From contig NZ_CP021354.1 of NCBI RefSeq assembly GCF_003130705.1, positions 6,448,001 to 6,512,000 of the forward strand: a stretch of DNA of 64,000 bases, in the 5' to 3' direction. The notes below the pieces were generated by a model that was not told the DNA's origin, made no database searches, and saw nothing but the letters and a program-made list of their open reading frames with translations. Positions within the stretch are counted from its first letter, which is position 1; each line of letters starts with the position of its first letter. Shown one piece after another: positions 18,355-27,535 of this stretch. Position numbers and translations under genes: made by a program. The DNA comes from Rhodococcus oxybenzonivorans. GTDB lineage: Bacteria > Actinomycetota > Actinomycetes > Mycobacteriales > Mycobacteriaceae.

Positions 18355-20418
18355 ATGTCTCACCAACATCAACAAGAAGTACACGTCGGGCACGACAGCC
18401 ACCAGGAACACGGTGACCGGCACGCCGGACACGGGGCTCACGGCGAGATGTTCCGGGAGAAGTTCTGGGTCAGTCTTCTGCTGTCGGTGCCGGTGGTGGC
18501 GTTCAGCCACATGTTCGCCGACCTCCTCGGCTACATGGTTCCCGACTTCCCGGGAGCGTCCTGGATTCCCCCCGTCCTCGGCACCGCAATCTTCGTCTAC
18601 GGCGGCGCCCCATTTCTCACAGGCGGATGGGCCGAGCTGAAGTCGCGCCGGCCCGGCATGATGCTGTTGATCAGCATGGCCATCACGGTGGCGTTTCTGG
18701 CGTCGTGGGTGACGACACTGGGACTGGGTGGGTTCAACCTCGACTTCTGGTGGGAACTGGCGCTTCTCATCGTCATCATGCTGCTCGGCCATTGGCTGGA
18801 GATGCGGGCCCTCGGCTCGGCGTCCGGCGCACTCGACGCGCTCGCGGCGCTCCTTCCGGACACCGCCGACAAGGTTACCGATGACGGAATCACCGAAGTG
18901 CCCGTCTCCGAATTGTCGGCGGGTGACCTGGTTCTGGTGCGCGCAGGCGCCCGTGTCCCCGCCGACGGCACCGTGGCGGACGGGCAGGCAGAGGTCGACG
19001 AGTCGATGATCACCGGCGAATCCGCCCCTGTCCTCCGCACCACCGGCGACAGGGTCGTGGCCGGAACCGTCGCCACGGACAGCGCCCTCCGTGTCCACGT
19101 CGACGCAGTGGGGGCAGACACCGCACTCGCCGGAATTCAGCGTCTCGTCGCCGACGCCCAGGCCTCGTCGTCGCGCGCCCAGGCCCTCGCGGATCGTGCC
19201 GCGGCGTTCCTCTTCTACTTCGCCTCGCTCGCAGGCGTTCTCACCTTCCTGGTGTGGTCGCTTCTCGGGAACGTCGACGAAGCGGTCGTGCACACGGTGA
19301 CCGTTCTGGTGATCGCCTGCCCGCATGCCCTCGGTCTGGCCATCCCCCTCGTCATCGCCATCTCCACCGAACGCGCCGCGAAGGCCGGTGTGCTGGTGAA
19401 GGACCGCCTCGCACTCGAGCGCATGCGAAATGTGGACGTCGTGCTGTTCGACAAGACCGGCACGCTGACGCAGGCCAGGCATGCGGTCACCGGAGTCGTC
19501 GCCGTCGCCGGCACCACGGAGCACGAACTGCTCGCTCTGGCAGCAGCGGTCGAGGCAGACAGCGAGCATCCCGTGGCCCGCGCCATCGTCGCCGAGGCCG
19601 CCGCCCGGGTACCCGCGAACATACACACCGACGCGTCACAGTTTCGTTCGGATCCCGGCCGGGGCGTGCGCGCGGTCGTCGACGACCATACGGTCGCGGT
19701 GGGTGGACCGGCCATGCTTGCCGGACTGGAGATCGTTGCCCCGGAATCGATTACGCGCACTATCGCGGGATGGATCGATCGTGGCGCTTCCGTACTGCAC
19801 GTGGTCCGCGACGGGGCGGTTCTGGGTGCGCTCGCGCTCGAGGACGCCGTCCGCCCGGAGTCGCGGCAGGCGGTCGACGCACTCCACGCCCGCGGTGTGA
19901 AGGTCGCGATGATCACCGGCGACGCCCGGCAGGTGGCGGACGCCGTGGCGGCCGACCTCGGCATCGACGAAACCCTCGCCGACGTACTGCCCGAGAACAA
20001 GGACGCCGAAGTCGCTGCACTGCAAAAGCGGGGACATCGGGTGGCGATGGTCGGGGACGGTGTCAACGACGCACCGGCGCTCGCCCGTGCCGATGTGGGT
20101 GTCGCGATCGGGGCGGGAACGGACGTCGCCATCGAATCTGCCGGCGTTGTCCTGGCCGCCGACGACCCCCGAGCGGTGCTGTCGATCATCGACCTCTCCC
20201 GCGCCAGCTACCGCAAGATGTGGCAGAACCTGGTGTGGGCAACCGGATACAACATTATCGCCGTCCCACTGGCCGCGGGTGTGCTCGCCTTCGCCGGTGT
20301 CGCAATCTCACCGGCAGTGGCCGCGATCCTGATGTCCGTGTCCACCGTCGTCGTCGCGCTCAACGCCCAGTTACTGCGTCGGCTCGACCTCGATCCACGA
20401 CGACTGGGGCGGTCCTGA
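18355..20418 (+). CDS. copB: CopB-type P1B ATPase with His-rich N-terminus
   Basis: 687 residues without an HMA domain. The N-terminus is a histidine-rich tail of about 33 residues. The transmembrane metal motif is CPH (ACPHALGLAIPL), defining the P1B-3/CopB group. Also present are TGESAPV, FDKTGTLTQA, SEHPVARAI, MITGDA and [12 protein letters not shown]. CopB-type pumps export Cu or Ag, in some reports preferring the Cu(II) or lower-affinity site. Paired with CopA and the His-rich exported protein, it gives this operon two distinct copper pumps. Confidence 0.92.
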   Translation: MSHQHQQEVHVGHDSHQEHGDRHAGHGAHGEMFREKFWVSLLLSVPVVAFSHMFADLLGYMVPDFPGASWIPPVLGTAIFVYGGAPFLTGGWAELKSRRPGMMLLISMAITVAFLASWVTTLGLGGFNLDFWWELALLIVIMLLGHWLEMRALGSASGALDALAALLPDTADKVTDDGITEVPVSELSAGDLVLVRAGARVPADGTVADGQAEVDESMITGESAPVLRTTGDRVVAGTVATDSALRVHVDAVGADTALAGIQRLVADAQASSSRAQALADRAAAFLFYFASLAGVLTFLVWSLLGNVDEAVVHTVTVLVIACPHALGLAIPLVIAISTERAAKAGVLVKDRLALERMRNVDVVLFDKTGTLTQARHAVTGVVAVAGTTEHELLALAAAVEADSEHPVARAIVAEAAARVPANIHTDASQFRSDPGRGVRAVVDDHTVAVGGPAMLAGLEIVAPESITRTIAGWIDRGASVLHVVRDGAVLGALALEDAVRPESRQAVDALHARGVKVAMITGDARQVADAVAADLGIDETLADVLPENKDAEVAALQKRGHRVAMVGDGVNDAPALARADVGVAIGAGTDVAIESAGVVLAADDPRAVLSIIDLSRASYRKMWQNLVWATGYNIIAVPLAAGVLAFAGVAISPAVAAILMSVSTVVVALNAQLLRRLDLDPRRLGRS

Positions 20419-20540
20419 CCGGGACATCGGAAGTAGACCGGCGCCGAAAACTGGTTTAGTAGCAACGGGCTTGGTGGGGTTGATGAGGACTGAGGTCGCT
20501 GCCGTCCGGCCTGGGCGCTTGGCATTTGGCACGACGGCAT

Positions 20541-20580
20541 GCCGGCTCCGCAACAGGAGTGGTCCTGTTGCAGAGTCGGC
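20541..20580. terminator. Hairpin between copB and the HNH gene
   Basis: GCAACAGGA (20550-20558) pairs with TCCTGTTGC (20563-20571) around a 4-nt loop, and flanking CCGGCTC/GAGTCGG extends the stem imperfectly. It lies between the convergent copB and HNH genes and can serve both. Confidence 0.6.
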
Positions 20581-20603
20581 AAGTGTGTGTCGCGCCTCGG
20601 GGG

Positions 20604-21929
20604 TCAGGCCGCTCGGGGTCGGGCCTGGTTGTGCGCGGGTATGGGTGTGCGTTCCCGGTCGACTTGCCGGGGCGGGATGAAGGCGGGGTGCCGGTCTGCT
20701 CCGATTTCGATTTCCCAGTCACTGTGGTGGAGCAGTCGGTGATGGAACCCGCAGAGCAGCACGAGGTTGTCCATGTCGGAGGGTCCACCTTTGGACCAGT
20801 GGACGATGTGATGGCCCTCGCACCATGAGGGTGGTGCACCGCATCCGGGGAATGCGCATCCTCGATCTCTCGCGACCAGCGCTTTTCGTTGTCGTTTGGT
20901 CACGGTCCGGGTGGTGGTGCCGAGGTCGAGTGGCGCGTCGTGGTCGTCGAGCACGATCGGCGTGTAGATCGAGTCACAGCTGAGGAGCCGAGCCGCTCGC
21001 AGGCTCAGCGGTCCCATCCACTCGGTCCACGCGACCCCGTCGACCGCGAACAGCGACGGGTCGGTCGCGCAGGCGCCGCGCTGATCTTCTGCGCTGGCGC
21101 CGGCATGGTCGCCGTGGTCGGCGAGGTCTTTGACGTTGATGTGGAGGGAGACGTGGGGTCGTTCTCGGCCTTCTTCGCCGGCGATTGCGGAGTTGAGGTA
21201 CCGGCGCAGCAGTTCGGTGAACCCGGCGGCCCTGCGCTGTCCGGGGGTGCGGGTGTCTATGGTTCCGTCCTGCGCGGGTCGCGGCTGGGAGAGTCCGGAG
21301 AGCGCGGAGAGCAGCATTTCACCGGTGACGGCGTCGAGGTCGCCTTTGACGGCGACGCGTCCGTTGAGCGTTCTGGAGGCGTGGAATTCGTTGAGTTCGG
21401 TGTCTTCGGCGGGCGGCGGGTCGTCGGATTCGAAGGCGCGTTCGAGGCGCGCGATGACGGCCCGCACGGCGTCGGTGTTGGCGGTAGGACCGCTCGCCGC
21501 GTACAGCAATGCGTTTCGGCAGTCGTCCATCGCAGCGAGTGGCATGCCTTGGGGCGGTCTCTCGCAGAATTTCATGATCAGTGCGGCGTGCTCCGCCGAC
21601 ATCGTGGTGTCGAAGTATGCGTCCGCGATTTCCGGTTGGGAACGTAACCCTCGTCCCAACATCACGATTCGTCCCGCCGCACCGACCTCGAGCAATGTTG
21701 TGGAGGCCAGCCACATCTTGGTGTTCGGAAACCCGAGCACATCGACCTTGCAGCGGTGGTCGACGGCACCGACGAGCCTGACCCGCAAAGCCTCGAGTCG
21801 CTGAATCTCCTCCGACACAGCAACCACCGATTCGAGCAACTCGGCCTCGGCCAGACGCCACGCATCACCGACCGCAGTCGCCAGAATCTCGTCCGACAAC
21901 GCCCCCTGGATATCCTCCCCGATCCCCAT
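20604..21929 (-). CDS. DUF222/HNH endonuclease-domain protein (13E12-like), SOS-boxed
   Basis: 441 residues. The N-terminal DUF222 region is helical (about residues 20-330). A C-terminal HNH motif follows: RDRGCAFPGCGAPPSWCEGHH, then HWSKGGPSDMDNLVLLCGFHH, with paired Cys suggesting a zinc-ribbon ββα-metal nuclease. The family matches the mycobacterial 13E12 repeat proteins, which occur in many copies and whose role is unresolved. A perfect LexA box lies 14 bp upstream of the start, so expression should rise on DNA damage. Confidence 0.88.
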   Translation of the reverse strand: MGIGEDIQGALSDEILATAVGDAWRLAEAELLESVVAVSEEIQRLEALRVRLVGAVDHRCKVDVLGFPNTKMWLASTTLLEVGAAGRIVMLGRGLRSQPEIADAYFDTTMSAEHAALIMKFCERPPQGMPLAAMDDCRNALLYAASGPTANTDAVRAVIARLERAFESDDPPPAEDTELNEFHASRTLNGRVAVKGDLDAVTGEMLLSALSGLSQPRPAQDGTIDTRTPGQRRAAGFTELLRRYLNSAIAGEEGRERPHVSLHINVKDLADHGDHAGASAEDQRGACATDPSLFAVDGVAWTEWMGPLSLRAARLLSCDSIYTPIVLDDHDAPLDLGTTTRTVTKRQRKALVARDRGCAFPGCGAPPSWCEGHHIVHWSKGGPSDMDNLVLLCGFHHRLLHHSDWEIEIGADRHPAFIPPRQVDRERTPIPAHNQARPRAA

Positions 21930-21942
21930 GATTCAATTCTAG

Positions 21943-21960
21943 CTCGAACGTTTGTTCGAG
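21943..21960. promoter_or_regulatory. LexA SOS box
   Basis: CTCGAACGTTTGTTCGAG is a perfect inverted repeat with TCGAAC-N4-GTTCGA, the consensus actinobacterial LexA site. It is directly upstream of the HNH gene on the minus strand and close enough to the ATG to cover the promoter or transcript start. Confidence 0.88.
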
Positions 21961-22079
21961 TCAATGGCGAGAACGACCCACCCGTCCTCGACGCCGTCTC
22001 AACGCGCCGACTGGACAACATCACAGATCTGTAGGGGCTCATTCATCACAACCGCAGGGGCTGGCAACTGGTTGCCTCG

Positions 22080-22591
22080 GGTGTCCCGGGTTCGGATGTG
22101 ACACTCGCGCAGGCTTTCTGTTCACCGAGTGCATCATCGGCGACAGGGCGGATACCGCGGCGATCCGGTACTGCAACAGTGTCGACGGGCACGGGATCAA
22201 CACCTACAACGTCCTCGACGTCGACCTCGCCTCGGGGATCTTCCTGCCCGACAACGGCATCAAACGCAACATTTACACCCCCTCCTCCTGCGGGGTATGT
22301 GGGACGGCGTTCCTCGACGCGATCCGGCAACGCACGAAGGATTCCCCGGCCACCGATCCGGTGCGCATCGACTCGGCCACCCCCGCAATGTTGTCGGACA
22401 CCCTGCGGGCGGCGCAGAAGGTGTTCGACACCACCGGCGGGTTGCACGCGGCCGATGTTCACTGCCACCGGGGACCTGCTGACGGTCAAGGAGGACGTCG
22501 GCCGGCACAACGCGGTTGACACGCCCCCACGACACCGGACTGACCCTCTTCGGATTCCTCCGCGGCACCACCATGAACATCTACACCCACC
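22080..22591 (+). pseudogene. fdhD: Degenerate fdhD (formate dehydrogenase accessory sulfurtransferase)
   Basis: FdhD-like peptides appear in order but in different frames: GVPGSDVTLAQAF (from 22080), then RAGFLFTECIIGDRAD and IYTPSSCGVCGTAF (22105 to about 22450), then MFTATGDLLTVKEDVGRHNAVD in the first frame again, and finally DTGLTLFGFLRGTTMNIYTH in a third frame. At least three frameshifts are needed, and the N-terminal about 60 residues are missing. The active-site CxxC is retained as CGVC. FdhD transfers sulfur to the molybdenum cofactor of formate dehydrogenase. No formate dehydrogenase gene is near, so this is a relic. Confidence 0.85.
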
Positions 22592-22828
22592 CCCCACCAC
22601 ATCATCAACGTCCGTACGTTGACGAACCAGCCCTAGCACCGATCGGCCTCTGGACCGGTGTCCGCCCGATTCTTCCCACCCTGACGCCGGCAAACGCTTT
22701 TCGGCGACTGGATGGCTGCCGGTATCTAGAATGGGGTAGGCGCAGTGCGAGGAGGCCCTCATGGGCAGGTGTTGGTCGGTCCGGGCACGCCGCATCGGCG
22801 AACCAGGCGACGTGCGCTGAGGCTTGCC

Positions 22829-25800
22829 ATGCCGGACGACGCCACCGAGAGCACGCAACGACAGGTCGACGCAGACGTCGTCGCGGAGTTGGCGGCTGAA
22901 GGTTTCGAAAACGCGTGCATCGTCGGCCGCGGCGGCTTCGGCATCGTGTACCGGTGCCGGCAGCCGACGCTCGACCGCGTGGTCGCCGTCAAAGTCCTGA
23001 GCCCAGACCCGGACCACATGGATCGGGCCCGTTTCCTGCGCGAGCAACAGGCGATGGGGCGGTTGTCCGGACACCCGAACATCGTCCACGTGCTGCAAGC
23101 GGGAATCACCTACACCGGTCGCCCCTACATTGTGATGCCATTTCACCGCCGTGATTCCCTCGATTCCTGGATCACCAAGCACGGCGCGTTGACGGCTGCA
23201 GAGGCGCTGGCCGTCGGTGTCAAACTCGCCGGTGCTCTGGAAACCGCTCATCGCGCGGGAGTACTGCATCGCGACATCAAACCGGGGAACATTCTGTTGA
23301 CCGAGTACGGCGAGCCGCAGCTGACCGACTTCGGCATCGCACGCATCACGGGCGGCGAGGAGACCACCCGGGGTCTGGTGGCCGGGTCACCCGCTTACAC
23401 CGCCCCGGAACTGCTCAGCGGCGCCGACGCGTCGGTGGTCACGGATGTCTATGGCCTCGGGGCGACACTGTTCACGGCACTGGCGGGCCGGCCCGCGTTT
23501 GCCCGTCGCCGCGGCGAGCAGGTCTTCGCCCAGCTGATGCGCATCGGCACGGAGCCGCTGCCCGATCTGCGAGATGCGGGTGTCCCCGAAGCGGTGTGCG
23601 ACGTGGTCGAGTCGGCAATGGCCCGGGACCCAGCGGAGCGCCCCGCCACTGCTGCGGACCTGGGCGGCGCGCTGCGACGGGCGGGCGAACACATCGGCCT
23701 GGCCCTGGCGGATATCCCGCTTCCGATCGTCGACGAGGCAGACCGCCCCTTCCTGCCCTCGGATGAGGTCGAGGTCGGCGTGTCCGAGTACCTTCGATAC
23801 CGACGGGGCAGCGGGACCCGGCTGGATCGTCCTCCGCCACCGAGTGCGTCCACCAAGTACCGTCCACCGGTTACATCGGGTGCGGCGGTGGCGCGCACGC
23901 AACTGCTCGAGCGCCTCCGTCGGAGCGGGCGTCGGCGTCTAGTGCTCATTCACGGACCTGTCGGGTTCGGTAAGAGCACGCTCGCCGCTCAACGGCTTGC
24001 GGCCCTGCGGGAGGAAGGGGTGGCTACCGCTTGGCTGACAATCGACAACGACGACAACACGCTCATCTGGTTCCTCACCCACCTGATCGAGTCCATTGCG
24101 GTGGCGGAACCAGCTTTCGGCCGAGAGCTGGTTCGTGAACTCGAAGTCTACGGCGCGGACCGCGAACGGTATGTTCTCACCTCGTTGATCGACAAGCTTC
24201 ATTCGGCCGACCAGCACGTCGCAGTGGTCATCGACGATTGGCACCGCGTGAGCAACGAAGACACGCGGTTGGCGCTGGCATTCCTGCTCGAGCACGGCTG
24301 CCACCATCTACATTTGATCGTCACCAGCCGCACCCGGCTGGGTCTGCCGCTCAGTAGATTGAGCGTGCGCAACGAACTCGTCGAAATAGATTCCTCCGCT
24401 TTGCGTTTCGACGTCCGGGAGTCGACCCAGTTGTTGGTGGACCGCTCCGGCCTCCACCTGGACGCACCTGACATCGTCGAGCTCGAACAGTCGACGGACG
24501 GATGGGCAGCGGCACTACAACTGGTCTCACTTGCCCTGCGTGATCACCCGGACCCACGGAGGCTGATCGACCACCTGTCCGGAGGGAATCGGGCAATAGG
24601 CGAGTATTTGGCCGAGAACGTCCTCGGCAATCTCGATCGAGGCACCCTCGATTTCCTCCTCGCGACCTCGATCACCGAGAAAATCTGCGGCAGCTTGGCA
24701 CGCGCGCTCACCGACAGCCGGGAAGGGCAAGCGACGCTCGAGGACATCGAGTCCCGTGATCTGTTCCTGCGACGGCTCGATGAGGAAGGGAGATGGTTCC
24801 GCTACCACCATCTGTTCGCCGAGTTCCTGCAACACCGCCTCGAGCGTGACGATCCCGACCGAATTGTCGAGCTTCATCGTCGAGCAGGTCGGTGGTTCGC
24901 GGACCGGCACCTTCTCAGCCAGGCGGTTGACCACTACCTCCTCGCAGGTGAGGAAGACGATGCTGTCACGCTCGTCGAGGACGCCGCGATGGATTTACTC
25001 GAGCAGTCGCAGATGGGGACGCTTCTCGGTCTCGCCGCGAAGCTGCCGGCGAAGGGAACTACCGATCGGCCCCGCTTACACATCGCTATCGCGTGGGCGC
25101 ACGCGTTGCTGCATCATCCGCGCGACGCCGAACACAATCTTTCCGTCGCGGAGACCGCACTGGCCAGCGGCGACGATGGCGACCACGCTGTCGTAGATAT
25201 GCGCGTCGAAGTGACATCCATCCGGGCTGCTGTCGCCGCGTTCGACGACAAGATCGACGGACTCGATGAGACCGTCGAGAAGTGTATGGCCCGGGCGGAC
25301 ACACTGCGGCCATGGGTACTGTGCGGAGCCGCCGACGTCGCATCCTTCCGCGCTATCTACCAATTCGATTTCGACGAAGCCCGCCGATGGCAAAAATGGG
25401 CCCTACCCTTCCACCAACGGTCCGCCGGGCCCTTCAGCGTGTTGTACGGATATTGCATGGCCGGGATCGCGGCACGCGAACAACTCGATCTGCCAGCGGC
25501 TGAGACCAGTTTCCGGCACGCTATGACACTGGCCTCGGAGGCCGAAGAGGGTCTCGGCTACGGCACCCGGCTCACCGCTGCCCTACTCGGCGACCTGCTG
25601 TACGAACAGGGGCACCTCGCCGACTCGGATCAACTCCTCGACCGTAGCCACACCTTGGGTGCCGAGGGTGGCACCGTCGACTTCATGCTTGCCACCTACG
25701 GCACGGGTGCCCGACTGAAACTCCTACTCGGACAAAAGGATGCGGCGAAGGCGCGTCTCGACGAGGGTGCCCGGCTGGCGCAACAACTGGGCTTGCCCCG

Positions 25801-26305
25801 TTTGGCAGCGCGCATTACCAACGAACGAGTTCGAACCGGGATTGGACACGCGGCTTCCGGGCCCCCGGTTATCGACCTCGAGAGCCGACAAATGCCCGAC
25901 CGGAACAACGGAATCGCCGTCGTGACTTTCGAACTGGAAGAGGATTCGGCGATTCGGTCAGCACTGACCGCCCACGATCAGGACCTCGCGCCCGTCTACG
26001 AAAGGGCACACGCCCTCGTCGAGTCGATCGATCGACGGGTTCGCCCGCGGGCATTCCTGCACGCCGCCCTGCTGCAGGTGGAAGTGTCGGCCACCATGGG
26101 ACAGGAAGATGAGGCACTGACGGAACTGTTGCCGCTCGCCGAGCAGTGCGCTCGGCTCGGGCTGGTACGACCGATACTGGACGCCGGACCCGCGGTGAGC
26201 AGGTTGGCACGACGTCTCCGCACACATCTTCACGAGCGCGCCGTCGCTGCCGCCTCCACCGGCTTGAACCAGTACCTCGACGACTTGGAGAAGCAACCGA
26301 CCTGA
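22829..26305 (+). CDS. pknK: Serine/threonine-protein kinase PknK
   Basis: 1158 residues. Kinase domain at about residues 25-285: glycine loop GRGGFGIVYRC, Lys in VAVKVL, catalytic HRDIKPGN, DFGIAR and SPAYTAPELL. A linker follows, then a MalT-type STAND ATPase with Walker A GPVGFGKS near residue 375 and AVVIDDWHRVSN, then TPR-like helices to the end. The whole layout and many segments match mycobacterial PknK (about 1110 residues). As there, no LuxR HTH follows. The ATG at 22829 is chosen because MPDD leads straight into the PknK-like N-terminus. PknK is a cytosolic kinase linked to control of transcription factors and growth phase. Confidence 0.92.
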   Translation: MPDDATESTQRQVDADVVAELAAEGFENACIVGRGGFGIVYRCRQPTLDRVVAVKVLSPDPDHMDRARFLREQQAMGRLSGHPNIVHVLQAGITYTGRPYIVMPFHRRDSLDSWITKHGALTAAEALAVGVKLAGALETAHRAGVLHRDIKPGNILLTEYGEPQLTDFGIARITGGEETTRGLVAGSPAYTAPELLSGADASVVTDVYGLGATLFTALAGRPAFARRRGEQVFAQLMRIGTEPLPDLRDAGVPEAVCDVVESAMARDPAERPATAADLGGALRRAGEHIGLALADIPLPIVDEADRPFLPSDEVEVGVSEYLRYRRGSGTRLDRPPPPSASTKYRPPVTSGAAVARTQLLERLRRSGRRRLVLIHGPVGFGKSTLAAQRLAALREEGVATAWLTIDNDDNTLIWFLTHLIESIAVAEPAFGRELVRELEVYGADRERYVLTSLIDKLHSADQHVAVVIDDWHRVSNEDTRLALAFLLEHGCHHLHLIVTSRTRLGLPLSRLSVRNELVEIDSSALRFDVRESTQLLVDRSGLHLDAPDIVELEQSTDGWAAALQLVSLALRDHPDPRRLIDHLSGGNRAIGEYLAENVLGNLDRGTLDFLLATSITEKICGSLARALTDSREGQATLEDIESRDLFLRRLDEEGRWFRYHHLFAEFLQHRLERDDPDRIVELHRRAGRWFADRHLLSQAVDHYLLAGEEDDAVTLVEDAAMDLLEQSQMGTLLGLAAKLPAKGTTDRPRLHIAIAWAHALLHHPRDAEHNLSVAETALASGDDGDHAVVDMRVEVTSIRAAVAAFDDKIDGLDETVEKCMARADTLRPWVLCGAADVASFRAIYQFDFDEARRWQKWALPFHQRSAGPFSVLYGYCMAGIAAREQLDLPAAETSFRHAMTLASEAEEGLGYGTRLTAALLGDLLYEQGHLADSDQLLDRSHTLGAEGGTVDFMLATYGTGARLKLLLGQKDAAKARLDEGARLAQQLGLPRLAARITNERVRTGIGHAASGPPVIDLESRQMPDRNNGIAVVTFELEEDSAIRSALTAHDQDLAPVYERAHALVESIDRRVRPRAFLHAALLQVEVSATMGQEDEALTELLPLAEQCARLGLVRPILDAGPAVSRLARRLRTHLHERAVAAASTGLNQYLDDLEKQPT

Positions 26306-26604
26306 GCGACTACGACTCTCTCGCTGTATGGAATGTTGGCTTAGGCAGGCCGAACGGCCTTGTGACGCCAACTCTCGCTCGATGACCCGTCAGCCTTTCT
26401 GATGTTCTGACGCCGTGAAATGCGGTAGGCCTTCTATTGCGGACCCACTCGACCCGAAGCGCGGCCCCACTGCTGCATGCAACGGGACCGACATCTGATT
26501 GCGGTACCGGATAGGCCGCCTCGCTCGAACCTTTATGACTGCTTCAACCCGCTTCTGCGACGCTCCCGTGCGGACGTTCACACAGGCTCCGACGCGCCCG
26601 AAAG
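26306..26604. other. Gap after pknK, nothing recognised
   Basis: About 300 bases between the pknK stop and the AbiEii-like remnant. Short open frames exist on both strands but none has a convincing start, ribosome site or family motif. It probably contains decayed sequence. Confidence 0.4.
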
Positions 26605-27003
26605 TCATTTCAGGCTCGCCCATGCGGTGCGGACGGTGTGGAGGGCCTCGGTGGCGGTGATGGTGAGTCTGGTTTGGCCGGCGGGTTGTGTGTGCCATTC
26701 GTTGTCGCTGGGCGGGCGGGTGAAGACGTAGGCGCCGAGGTTCTTCCCGGTCGGCCCGAGCTTGCGGAACAGTGCGCGGTCTCGGGGTTGATCGCGCCGA
26801 TGTTGGTCAGTCCCCATAGGTCCCAGAGGTCGCGGGCCGCGGCGCGATCGCACCAGGTGGCGGTTTTGGATGCGGCGAACGCGGGCAGGGTGGGCACGAA
26901 CAGCCGGGCGGGTGGGGCGTCGCTGTAGCGCTGGATGAGGGTGCGTGATTCGGTGGGCCAGAGGGTGCGGTCGGTGGAGGAGAGGAGTTGAATCTTCACC
27001 GCG
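26605..27003 (-). pseudogene. AbiEii/AbiGii-type nucleotidyltransferase toxin remnant
   Basis: Read across one frameshift near 26780, the minus strand encodes a C-terminal segment with VPTLPAFAASKTATWCDR and AARDLWDLWGLTNIGAINPE, then LGPTGKNLGAYVF, DNEWHTQPAGQ and ALHTVRTAWASL. This 'Axx K.xxW xxR xAxRDLxDLWxLxxxGAI' pattern is what I know from the C-terminal half of AbiEii/AbiGii toxin nucleotidyltransferases. The N-terminal catalytic GSxxxD half and any antitoxin gene are absent. Non-functional as it stands. Confidence 0.55.
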
Positions 27004-27378
27004 AGCGAGAGCTGCGGCCCATTGAGTCTGACCGGTATAGCTTCCACCGAACATGCCGATCTTGCCGTTGTTGCCGGGAAGGCCAGTCGCCCAGACGACG
27101 GTGTCGTACCCCTCCTGCTGCTCGTAGGCCCAGGGCAGCCACTCTCCGTCGGAATCGGATCGGCCACGGGTGTCCTGCTGCACGACGATGTAGCCACGCT
27201 TCACTGCAGTCAGGGTGTCGAAGATCAGAACGTTCAACGATGCCGTCCGGTCGTGCGGGGTGCGCTGGATCAGCACCGGACACGAACCCGCCGCCGCCGG
27301 CCGATAGACATCCGCCCTGAGAATCATGCCGTCGCGCATCGGCACCTCCACATTGAGATCGATGCTGATCTGACTCAT
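27003..27378 (-). pseudogene. CocE/NonD-family hydrolase, N-terminal fragment
   Basis: From the ATG at 27378 about 125 residues read as the start of a CocE/NonD (peptidase S15) serine hydrolase: VEVPMRDGMILRADVYRP, QDTRGRSDSDGEW, then the nucleophile elbow GMFGGSYTGQTQ. Homology then stops abruptly, and the same frame runs on through the toxin-like remnant to 26605. Full-length family members have over 500 residues with the Asp/His later, so the enzyme is truncated by a deletion or rearrangement junction near 27003. Confidence 0.78.
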
Positions 27379-27535
27379 TTGGGGTTTCCTACCTTCATTC
27401 GAACACCAACTCGATGCACACCCGGTGCTCGGGAACGCGCCTGGAGTGTGCGGGAGCACCGGGTGTGGATCCTGTGATTGCGGTCACTCATTAGGTACAC
27501 AAACGGGTACGAGTAGGCAGGGAAACGTACCCCAC

